From: JBMOKT01 sp049323895 | GTDB taxonomy: Bacteria; Bacillota; Peptococcia; Peptococcales; BICA1-8 | Length of the DNA: 8,062 nt | Assembly (NCBI GenBank): GCA_049323895.1 | Contig: JBMOKT010000019.1 | Location: 1-8,062 of the forward strand | Direction of reading: 5' to 3' | In this document: positions 1 through 6,122 of the stretch, piece after piece | How positions within the stretch are numbered: the stretch's first letter is position 1 | Layout of the letters: the number at the start of each line of letters is the position of its first letter | Made by a program: the position numbers and the translations under genes | Notes under the pieces: generated by a model | Told to the model about the DNA's origin: nothing | Seen by the model: the letters and a program-made list of their open reading frames with translations, nothing else | The model's database searches: none

Positions 1-103
1 TCTTAGCTGTCCCTTTGCCTAAGACTTTTTTTAATACACCGTTTAACATATAAATAAGTTCTTGCTCTATTTGGGGTAGAGTATTATTAACCAATATTGA
101 AAT
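1..103 (-). CDS. Partial N-terminus, DUF2294 / MpsC-like protein (runs off the left edge)
   Basis: An open minus-strand frame enters from the left edge and is preceded by a strong GGAGGTG ribosome site at 112-118. The visible residues include PQIEQELIYMLNGVLKK followed by VLGKGTAK. The pattern of an amphipathic helix followed by (L/F)GKG resembles the start of DUF2294 proteins, also named Na-translocating MpsC family, where LGKGP is typical. That match is from memory and rests on only about 34 residues. No ATG, GTG or TTG lies at a normal distance from the ribosome site in this frame. An ATT at 101-103 has suitable spacing, and a TTG at 92-94 is 17 bases from the site. The start is therefore unusual, or a frameshift is present. 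The gene follows the ClC gene on the same strand after about 160 bp. Confidence 0.45.
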   Translation of the reverse strand, partial: MSILVNNTLPQIEQELIYMLNGVLKKVLGKGTAK

Positions 104-111
104 GACAAACT

Positions 112-118
112 CACCTCC
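112..118 (-). promoter_or_regulatory. Ribosome-binding site GGAGGTG of the left-edge gene
   Basis: Reading the minus strand, GGAGGTG is a near-perfect anti-16S match. Eight bases later comes ATT, in frame with the DUF2294-like peptide. A TTG only three bases away opens a different frame that stops after 14 codons. A 5-bp inverted repeat (121-125 with 136-140) lies just upstream and could fold close to this site. Confidence 0.5.
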
Positions 119-266
119 AAAATCCAATTATTTCCGGATTACCCTCAAGATACATGTTATACTATTTTAGGGTCACTTACACCTACCCATAAAGGGTAGT
201 TTTATATAAAATACTTAATTTGTGTTTATATTGTCTGATTAGTATGAAAAGCCTTCACAGATACCA

Positions 267-1850
267 CTATTCCCCTCCTTGATAATTTGACATTTTAGTT
301 AGCAAAGATTGTACTATCTGTTCTTGATCCTCATTAGTTAACAGTACAATTAAGTCCCCTGCACGAATAATAGTATTGCCCTTAGGGATTATTTCCCGCT
401 CTCCCCTTCTTATAGCAACTAAGAGGCTGTCATTAGGCCATTGAATATCTTTGATTCTTTTAGAATCTATCTCCGCACCTAAGCAGACATAAGATTCTAA
501 AATCACCTTGACTTTCTGGTCGCCGGTAATATTCTTACCGTAGTTTTCTAATGCCCTTCTCATTAAATCATCATAAATAGATTTGGAATTTAAAATATCC
601 GTTGCTATATATGCCGCTAATGAAACGGTAATCATAGCATAAAGGTGGCTAAATGACCCGGTCATTTCTGTAATTAGTATGCTTCCTGTGATAGGTGCCT
701 TAAAGACGGCAGTAAATATTGCAGCCATGGATAGAACAATAAAATTATTGCTAAACTCAGCACTAACATTGAGATACTCAGCAGCGATAACTCCGTAAGC
801 AGCTCCCGCCAGTGCCCCGATTACCAACAAAGGAAGGAATATACCTCCAGGCACACCACTGCCGTAACTTATCATAGTAAAAGCAAATTTAAATAAAAAC
901 AAAATCAACAAAAAGGTGAAAGTAAAATCACCTGACTGTAATAAACCCATTAGTTGGTAGCCGGCCCCAAGGGTCTGGGGCAAATAAAACCCTAAAACAA
1001 AGGCTATTAGTACAGGTATTACTGGTTTGTACAGTAGTTTAACTGGAAGGATGGCATATACATCAAGTGTTTTTTTCAGTGCGCTGTTGAAAGCTGCTCC
1101 TAAGAGTCCGATTAGTACGCCCAAGATAATTAAATATATATAGTAATCAAAAGGCAGCACCGGTAATGATTCAAATTTAAATATAGGTTCTTGCCCAAAA
1201 AAATGTCGAGAGACGAAATCTGCGGTAAGTGATGCAGCCATGGCTGAGGTCAAAGCTATAGGTGAAAAATTTTTATGCATTTCCTCCAGAGCAAATATTA
1301 CACCGGCTAAGGGAGCATTAAATATTGCAGCTAACCCGGCGCAGGCCCCACTGGTAATTAAATACTTTTCTTCTACCTTCAATCTTCCCAGAGACCTGCT
1401 GACCCCTTGGCCCACGCAGGCACCCATTTGGACAGATGGTCCTCCGCTTCCTAGAGATAATCCGGTGAAAATGGCCATTATGCCGCCGGTAAATTTCCAA
1501 ATAAGAACCTTAAACCAATTTACCTTCAGTTGATTTAACAGTTGGGCCTTCACTTGAGGGATGCCGCTCCCCCCTAACAGAGGCACTTTGGACACTATTA
1601 ATCCCAGCAGGTATGAAACAATAACCAGTAAAATACACCATAAGAGTCCTGCCTTTGACCCCTCTTGGCTTATTAGTGTATAAACCTTATTTCTAAGTGA
1701 CTCTGCCTCTTCAAACAGCAATTTATAAGCAACTACTACTGCACCAGTCAATAATCCCACTGCCATACCTTCAAGAATGATTCTTAAACGTAACTCTCGC
1801 CAATGGTTTAAAGTGGCAGAAGTAGTAATCTCTTGTTTCGCAAGCACCAC
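267..1850 (-). CDS. ClC-family chloride transporter/channel with C-terminal RCK_C (TrkA_C) domain
   Basis: This 527-residue polytopic membrane protein of the ClC (EriC/ClcA) superfamily should move Cl- or related anions across the cytoplasmic membrane. The anion-path motifs are readable in order: GSGIP at 94-98 with the central Ser, GSGGP at 134-138, FNAPLAGVIFALEEM at 177-191 with the inner-gate Glu at 190, GSGVPGGIF at 330-338, KAPITG at 384-389, and the central Tyr at 426. Residues about 440-520 form a cytosolic RCK_C-like domain, a ligand-sensing module in K+ transporters. The external gating Glu of GREGP is Gly136 here, which predicts altered or lost H+ coupling. The start is GTG at 1848-1850, with a second GTG immediately after it. 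A GGGGGTG ribosome site five bases from the first GTG (counting after the G run) fits either. It lies about 185 bp downstream of citrate synthase, beyond a terminator, so is probably transcribed separately. Confidence 0.93.
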   Translation of the reverse strand: MVLAKQEITTSATLNHWRELRLRIILEGMAVGLLTGAVVVAYKLLFEEAESLRNKVYTLISQEGSKAGLLWCILLVIVSYLLGLIVSKVPLLGGSGIPQVKAQLLNQLKVNWFKVLIWKFTGGIMAIFTGLSLGSGGPSVQMGACVGQGVSRSLGRLKVEEKYLITSGACAGLAAIFNAPLAGVIFALEEMHKNFSPIALTSAMAASLTADFVSRHFFGQEPIFKFESLPVLPFDYYIYLIILGVLIGLLGAAFNSALKKTLDVYAILPVKLLYKPVIPVLIAFVLGFYLPQTLGAGYQLMGLLQSGDFTFTFLLILFLFKFAFTMISYGSGVPGGIFLPLLVIGALAGAAYGVIAAEYLNVSAEFSNNFIVLSMAAIFTAVFKAPITGSILITEMTGSFSHLYAMITVSLAAYIATDILNSKSIYDDLMRRALENYGKNITGDQKVKVILESYVCLGAEIDSKRIKDIQWPNDSLLVAIRRGEREIIPKGNTIIRAGDLIVLLTNEDQEQIVQSLLTKMSNYQGGE

Positions 1851-1992
1851 TTACACCCCCAAAATACCTTCAGCCTATTAAAGCTGCTCTACGGTTTTTT
1901 ATATGACACCCATAAAAACAGAGTACTATAATCCTGCCTTATACGCCAACCTGATAATTGTTGAAAATACCCTTTATTCCCCTTAATTTGCT

Positions 1993-2028
1993 AAAAAAAA
2001 AGGATAGCATTGTTTATTGCTATCCTTT
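1993..2028 (-). terminator. Rho-independent terminator of the citrate synthase gene
   Basis: A perfect 11-bp inverted repeat (1999-2009 with 2018-2028, core GGATAGCA/TGCTATCC) surrounds an 8-base loop. On the minus strand it is followed by a run of nine T (1993-2001, three shared with the stem). It begins 6 bp past the citrate synthase stop codon, as expected for an intrinsic terminator. Confidence 0.92.
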
Positions 2029-2034
2029 AAATAT

Positions 2035-3408
2035 TTATTTTCTTTCCTCAATAGGGATAAATTCATTTAAATATTCACCGACATAAATCGCCCGGGGTCG
2101 GAAAATGCGGTTTTTCTTAAGATATTCCACTACATGGGCAGTCCAGCCAGAAACACGGGATACTGCAAAAATAGGGGTATAATATTCCGGTTCAATTCCT
2201 AAGGATTTATAGACAATTCCGGAGTAGAAATCAACATTAGGGAAAATCTTTTTCTCTTTGCCCATATCCTCTTGAACTTCTGCTTCAATACTTTTTGCGA
2301 TTTTATACATTTCCTGCATTTGGGGTTTGTCATTCACCAATAATCTCGCCAGAGGCTCTAAAATCCTTGCTCTGGGGTCATATGCCTTATAAACACGATG
2401 GCCAAATCCCATTACTTTACCATTTTCCTCTCTCAGCTTTTTATACCATGCTTTAACATTATCTGCTGACTTTATCTCTTCTAAAGTACTGATAACCTTT
2501 TGGTTAGCTCCACCATGCAATGGGCCATTTAAAGCAGCAATACCAGCCCCAACTGAAAAATATATATCAGATAAAGTAGAAGCTACAACCATGGTAGCAA
2601 AAGTACTAGCGTTAATACCATGCTCGGCATGGAGAATGAGACAAATATCCATTACTCGCTCTTCCAAAGGTGTAGGCTTTTTGCCATTCATCATATACAA
2701 CAAATTAGCAGCAAATCCCAAATTAGGATCAGGCTCTAATGGCAGATGTCCTGAGCGCAATCTGACAATAGCTCCCATAATACTAGAAAGTCCTGCTATA
2801 CATTGATAACAACTATCAATCAACTCAGAAGCTTCATTTTCATCACTATCAAACTCATAAATAGCTTTTTCTTCTCCAGTAGGCTTTTTTTCCATAGGGA
2901 TAGAATCCTCATCGGCAGAAATTCCCGGATATAAAAGCTGCACGTGTTCCTCAACCTGCCTGCTTTTCTGCTGCCTCATCAGTTCACTTCCAAGGCGTAA
3001 AGAAGCCATCGGACTAATTTCTTCTATATTAAAGCTGTCAAGTTGTCTAATGGTTTTAGGAATATTGCGATAGAGGTTGAGCTTTTGCTTAAAAGAAGTT
3101 AATTCATCTTTGTTAGGCAGTCTCCCATGAAATAATAAATACGTCACTTCTTCAAAGGATGAGTAGGCACAAAGATCAAAAATATCATAACCCTGATAAA
3201 TTAACCAACCTTTAGAGCCATTAACATAACCAATTTTTGATTCACAAACTATAGCACCTTCCAGGCCAGGGCCGATAGTACAGGTGATTGGCCAATTCAG
3301 GCTTTGGGTAAATTCCGGCATTGGTTCCCAACTGGTTTCTTGGTGAGCTTTTTCCTTGGCTTCTAATATCAATCGGGTTATTTTATTTAAAATATCATCT
3401 TTGGTCAT
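2035..3408 (-). CDS. gltA: Citrate synthase (Si-type) with an acidic internal insert
   Basis: This enzyme condenses acetyl-CoA with oxaloacetate to citrate, the entry to the oxidative TCA branch and glutamate synthesis. Counting from ATG at 3406-3408 (457 residues), the catalytic landmarks are all present: HAEHGINAS with catalytic His263, GPLHGGAN with His298, GFGHRVYK at 334-341, FPNVDFYSG with catalytic Asp393, Arg418 in SRVSGW, and RPR near 437-439. Residues 163-194 are an acidic, low-complexity insert between the two halves, where compact bacterial enzymes have a short turn; the protein is longer than the usual 370-430 residues. The chosen ATG has a GGGAGG site six bases upstream, whereas an in-frame TTG 13 codons earlier (3445-3447) has none. 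A 2-methylcitrate synthase activity cannot be excluded from sequence. Re-citrate synthase is excluded because it belongs to an unrelated family. Confidence 0.95.
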   Translation of the reverse strand: MTKDDILNKITRLILEAKEKAHQETSWEPMPEFTQSLNWPITCTIGPGLEGAIVCESKIGYVNGSKGWLIYQGYDIFDLCAYSSFEEVTYLLFHGRLPNKDELTSFKQKLNLYRNIPKTIRQLDSFNIEEISPMASLRLGSELMRQQKSRQVEEHVQLLYPGISADEDSIPMEKKPTGEEKAIYEFDSDENEASELIDSCYQCIAGLSSIMGAIVRLRSGHLPLEPDPNLGFAANLLYMMNGKKPTPLEERVMDICLILHAEHGINASTFATMVVASTLSDIYFSVGAGIAALNGPLHGGANQKVISTLEEIKSADNVKAWYKKLREENGKVMGFGHRVYKAYDPRARILEPLARLLVNDKPQMQEMYKIAKSIEAEVQEDMGKEKKIFPNVDFYSGIVYKSLGIEPEYYTPIFAVSRVSGWTAHVVEYLKKNRIFRPRAIYVGEYLNEFIPIEERK

Positions 3409-3414
3409 GGGTGT

Positions 3415-3420
3415 CCTCCC
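3415..3420 (-). promoter_or_regulatory. Ribosome-binding site that sets the citrate synthase start
   Basis: GGGAGG on the minus strand lies six bases before ATG 3406-3408. It selects the 457-residue protein over a 13-residue longer version from TTG 3445-3447, which has only AT-rich sequence upstream. Confidence 0.8.
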
Positions 3421-3469
3421 TTTTTTATAATAATTTTTTACTGCCAATTTAAATTATCTAGTTAAAAAA

Positions 3470-3490
3470 AATGTATCATACTGATACATT
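3470..3490 (-). promoter_or_regulatory. Perfect 9+3+9 palindrome in the citrate synthase leader: operator or weak terminator/attenuator
   Basis: Arms AATGTATCA and TGATACATT flank a 3-base centre and match perfectly. The site is about 62 bp upstream of the citrate synthase start. On the minus strand it runs directly into eight T (3464-3471). It could therefore be a dimeric repressor operator, the distal terminator of the 5'-nucleotidase gene ending at 3660, or an attenuator in the citrate synthase leader. The stem has only two G-C pairs and a three-base loop, which is weak for a terminator and typical for an operator. It does not fit the TnrA, CodY or CcpA boxes I know. Confidence 0.55.
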
Positions 3491-3582
3491 CTATTTGATG
3501 CGGACTCATATTAATACTTTTGATAAAATATTCGAATTTTACCTCCATACTAAGTTTATTAGTAAAGTTGTCTCTTTATTTT

Positions 3583-3612
3583 ATTTTAATGAATACCATT
3601 AGCTTCTGTCAA
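3583..3612 (-). promoter_or_regulatory. Sigma-A-type promoter for citrate synthase
   Basis: On the minus strand a consensus -35 TTGACA (3607-3612) is followed, after 18 bases, by -10 TAAAAT (3583-3588, 5 of 6). Transcription would begin near 3576 and leave a leader of about 168 nt containing the palindrome at 3470-3490. Confidence 0.55.
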
Positions 3613-3659
3613 TAATAACTTTTATATAATAATGTATACTTGCCCGAACTGTTATATAT

Positions 3660-5621
3660 TCAGTTGGCTTTTTCCCGCAGTATTGGGATTTTTCTTATAG
3701 CAATCTTATATAAAATAAAGCTTATTAAAGAAATAGCAGCAAAAATAATACCATATACAGTCAATGTAATCCTATTAGGGGAACTTACTAAGGCTGATAT
3801 ATTTTTATTATCATCAACAACTTTTCTACCGTGGGTTTGGTTATAATACTGGGGAATCTGCGCAACCCCGTCTGCTTTTGGAAAGGATTGCAGATAATGG
3901 GCAATAGCCAGCCATTCTTTCACTTCATTATTGTTTCCGCTTGTTGTGTCCCTGATGATTTGCGCTTCAAAATCCTTAATAGGAATCCCGTCTTTTGTTT
4001 TAGGAACAAGAGATAATAGGCCAAAGGATTTTTCCCCCACAACCGATAGCATTTGTGCTGAGTATAATCCGGCAACTACACGGTAAAGCTTCTGGTCATC
4101 AATTTCCTGCAAAGAACCATCTGGTCTCTGCAAGGAAACCCGGGTCACCTTATTGAATATCATTCTATGGGGATTAAATGTAAAACTTAAGCCCGAAATA
4201 AACAACTGAGCATCATCCATAATGGGAGAAACCGATGCATCTACCTCACAAACTGTTTTTAATTCCTTACCAGTCAGATATACGGAAATCAGGGGATACC
4301 CAGGAATCCGATCCGGTCCTATCCCTAAGGAGCTTACACTAAAAACATCACCGACGGTAATTTTCCCTTGGAAAAAAGAACTTCGTATAGTACCTAAAGG
4401 TACAATTGCTGCGTCAACGGGGGTATAATCTACCCCTTCCGCCTTCCTTACAGCATCTGTATAGGCATCACTTATGAGATTCCCCAGGGGAGACTCGCCA
4501 TGCTTTTGATATATCTTGTCAACGGTATCAAATCCAAAGGGTGCAACAGCTAATACTTGGTCAAAGTTCATATTAAATAAACTAAAATAGTTTTCATCAA
4601 CCAGTCTCTTATATCTATCTATTATTTTAGATATACCAGGATCCTTTGGTATGTCCTCATTAATATGCTGCAGATGGTAACTATCAAGTTTCCACTCCAA
4701 AGCTGAATCTTGTATGACTTTTAAAACACCTAGATATTTCCCGCTGTCTTCTGTTGAACCAATTATTGTTTTGCCAACCACAATTGGCTCCTGAAGCTTG
4801 GTATGGGTATGGGCACTAATTATTACATCAATATCAGGAACTTCTGCGGCTAGGATTTCATCTTCAGACTTTTTCTTTTCAGGCCATAGCCCTGAATGGG
4901 AAAGGCATATTATTAAGTCTACCTTTTCCTGCTTTTTAAGCATTTTGACTATACTTTTGGCAGTTTCAACAGGGTCAGCAAACTCTACTTCAGACATGGG
5001 GGCTTTAGAAGCAGCATCCTCCCCCATTAGACCAAAAACCCCCACTTTGACCCCGTTCTTTTCTATGACCACATAATCTTTAATTCCATAGCTTTGGTAA
5101 GCCTGTTGCAATTTGCTTAAGGAAGGGGTTAATCCTCCCTTTTGGTCAGTTGGGAATATTACATTGGACTGTACAATGTATGGTAGTTTTTCACCACTTT
5201 GTTCAGCAGAATTTAGACTGTCAGCAAGACCCTGAGCCCGGTAATCATACTCATGGTTTCCCAGGGTTACAGCATCATATCCCATCATGCCCATGAGTCT
5301 AAGTCCTGGAGATTCTTTAGTAAATATAGTCTGGAAAGGTGTCCCCATGGAAAAATCTCCTGCATCCACTACTAATGCCGCGGGGTCCTTCCTTCTTTCG
5401 GCATTAATTGCACTTTGCAAACGGGCATATCCGCCTGATTCTATTATTAATCCGTCCTGTTCATCTTTAAGTGGCAGAAAGTTATCGTGCAAATCATGGG
5501 TAAAAAGGATTGTGATTTGTTTGCCTTTTTCCTGGGCAACTGCCCCGGATACATAAAAAATAGTTACAGTAATAAAAATTATTAAAATGAATACCAATCT
5601 ATTTTTATATGCCTTTTTCAA
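3660..5621 (-). CDS. Exported, membrane-anchored metallophosphatase / 5'-nucleotidase (UshA-type)
   Basis: This two-domain calcineurin-like phosphoesterase of the 5'-nucleotidase family probably hydrolyses nucleotides or nucleotide sugars outside the cell to release nucleoside and phosphate. From TTG 5619-5621 (653 residues), residues 1-29 form a signal peptide (KK start, hydrophobic core, AVA before QE). Metal-site motifs follow: DLH at 43-45, DAGD ending at Asp89, GNHE at 121-124, SHSG with His242, and AHTH at 270-273. Residues about 351-543 form the 5_nucleotid_C substrate domain, with GNLISDAY at 380-387. A single membrane helix at about 617-639, followed by a basic tail, anchors the C-terminus. 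The TTG start has GAAGGG six bases upstream and gives a normal signal peptide; ATG 5670-5672 would add 17 residues with a poorer ribosome site. Substrate specificity cannot be read from the sequence. Confidence 0.9.
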   Translation of the reverse strand: MKKAYKNRLVFILIIFITVTIFYVSGAVAQEKGKQITILFTHDLHDNFLPLKDEQDGLIIESGGYARLQSAINAERRKDPAALVVDAGDFSMGTPFQTIFTKESPGLRLMGMMGYDAVTLGNHEYDYRAQGLADSLNSAEQSGEKLPYIVQSNVIFPTDQKGGLTPSLSKLQQAYQSYGIKDYVVIEKNGVKVGVFGLMGEDAASKAPMSEVEFADPVETAKSIVKMLKKQEKVDLIICLSHSGLWPEKKKSEDEILAAEVPDIDVIISAHTHTKLQEPIVVGKTIIGSTEDSGKYLGVLKVIQDSALEWKLDSYHLQHINEDIPKDPGISKIIDRYKRLVDENYFSLFNMNFDQVLAVAPFGFDTVDKIYQKHGESPLGNLISDAYTDAVRKAEGVDYTPVDAAIVPLGTIRSSFFQGKITVGDVFSVSSLGIGPDRIPGYPLISVYLTGKELKTVCEVDASVSPIMDDAQLFISGLSFTFNPHRMIFNKVTRVSLQRPDGSLQEIDDQKLYRVVAGLYSAQMLSVVGEKSFGLLSLVPKTKDGIPIKDFEAQIIRDTTSGNNNEVKEWLAIAHYLQSFPKADGVAQIPQYYNQTHGRKVVDDNKNISALVSSPNRITLTVYGIIFAAISLISFILYKIAIRKIPILREKAN

Positions 5622-5627
5622 GTACAA

Positions 5628-5633
5628 CCCTTC
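5628..5633 (-). promoter_or_regulatory. Ribosome-binding site favouring the TTG start of the 5'-nucleotidase
   Basis: GAAGGG lies six bases ahead of TTG 5619-5621 on the minus strand. The resulting protein begins with a compact signal peptide. The alternative ATG at 5670-5672 has only AGGA about ten bases away and would put about 25 non-hydrophobic residues before the hydrophobic core. Confidence 0.5.
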
Positions 5634-5692
5634 TTTCCTAAAATAGTTAAAAGCATAACACTTGACTATCATTTGATAATATTCCTATTAAT

Positions 5693-5722
5693 ACTATATC
5701 TTAATAGCAATACAAACCTCAA
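5693..5722 (-). promoter_or_regulatory. Candidate promoter of the 5'-nucleotidase gene
   Basis: On the minus strand TTGAGG (5717-5722, 4 of 6) and TATAGT (5693-5698, 5 of 6) are separated by 18 bases. Transcription would begin near 5686, giving a leader of about 65 nt to the TTG start or 14 nt to the ATG. Confidence 0.35.
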
Positions 5723-5756
5723 GATAATTAAAACCCATGTTCTAAGCACATTAGAA

Positions 5757-5802
5757 AACTAGGGCTTACTCCAAGCCTCTGGCGATGGCGAAAGCCTTAG
5801 TT
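5757..5802. repeat. 11-bp inverted repeat with GC-rich loop; unidentified structured element
   Basis: AACTAGGGCTT (5757-5767) pairs with AAGCCTTAGTT (5792-5802) with one G-U pair as plus-strand RNA, or one mismatch as minus-strand RNA. The 24-base loop contains GCC-TCT-GGC, and alternative hairpins GGCTT-N5-AAGCC and GGC-GAAA-GCC compete with the outer stem. It is markedly richer in GC than the DNA around it. It lies between divergent genes and upstream of the candidate promoter of each, so it is not obviously in a leader. I do not recognise a riboswitch class. Confidence 0.4.
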
Positions 5803-5967
5803 GCACTTATACTTATTACCTTGTAAAAATTATACTTTCTAGTATGTATAAAATTACCCTCACTGAGGGATTAGCCCTTACGGATGTATTAATCAATTCT
5901 TCCTCATCCAAAAATAATTTTTATATTAAAAATGTACTAAAAATATAGTACAAATGATTGCGCTCAG
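5803..5967. other. Rest of the divergent intergenic region: no gene, small hairpins only
   Basis: No coding frame with a plausible ribosome site is seen here. ATAC-N6-GTAT near 5832-5845 and CCCTC-ACT-GAGGG at 5857-5869 are short inverted repeats. The second overlaps an alternative AGGG/CCCT pairing with 5874-5879. The rest is AT-rich up to the aminotransferase promoter. Confidence 0.4.
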
Positions 5968-5996
5968 TGGACAAAAGTATTAAAATAGAGTAAAAT
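5968..5996 (+). promoter_or_regulatory. Sigma-A-type promoter of the aminotransferase
   Basis: TGGACA (5968-5973, 5 of 6) and TAAAAT (5991-5996, 5 of 6) are spaced by exactly 17 bases. Transcription should start near 6003, giving a leader of about 120 nt that contains a short ORF at 6033-6086. Confidence 0.6.
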
Positions 5997-6032
5997 ACGC
6001 AATATACGAAAAATTAATTTCATAAGGATAAT

Positions 6033-6086
6033 ATGAGTACTAAACATTTTCATGCAGCCAACCATGATACTACTTATATTACATAA
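6033..6086 (+). CDS. Candidate 17-residue leader peptide upstream of the aminotransferase
   Basis: ATG 6033-6035 is preceded by AAGGA (6024-6028) four bases away and opens a 17-codon frame, MSTKHFHAANHDTTYIT, ending in TAA at 6084-6086. It sits wholly inside the predicted leader, 36 bases before the aminotransferase start. Four of 17 residues are Thr and three are His, which could matter if translation of the leader senses an amino acid. No terminator hairpin is visible between it and the gene, so classical attenuation is not supported. It could equally be chance. Confidence 0.3.
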   Translation: MSTKHFHAANHDTTYIT

Positions 6087-6110
6087 AAGTATGTTGTTGA
6101 AATAACGCAA

Positions 6111-6118
6111 GAGGTGAT
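6111..6118 (+). promoter_or_regulatory. Ribosome-binding site that sets the TTG start of the aminotransferase
   Basis: GAGGTGAT is an extended anti-16S match. It ends four bases before TTG 6123-6125, placing that non-ATG codon at standard spacing. The next in-frame ATG, at codon 8, lacks a comparable site. Confidence 0.75.
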
Positions 6119-6122
6119 TTAA

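Noticed and set aside
183..199. CTACCC-N5-GGGTAG hairpin downstream of the ClC gene.
   Set aside because: A T-rich tail exists only on the plus strand, where no gene ends. On the minus strand no T-run follows, so it is not a ClC terminator.
1240..1533. Plus-strand open frame of 97 codons within the ClC gene.
   Set aside because: It is antisense to a well-conserved ClC core and shows no motif or ribosome site. It is a shadow of the real gene.
5778..5803. GGCGATGG followed by GCC, resembling the start of a fluoride (crcB) riboswitch.
   Set aside because: The downstream conserved ATAAAC-like and GAUG-CUCCUACC pseudoknot segments are missing, and it is upstream of the nearest promoter rather than in a leader.
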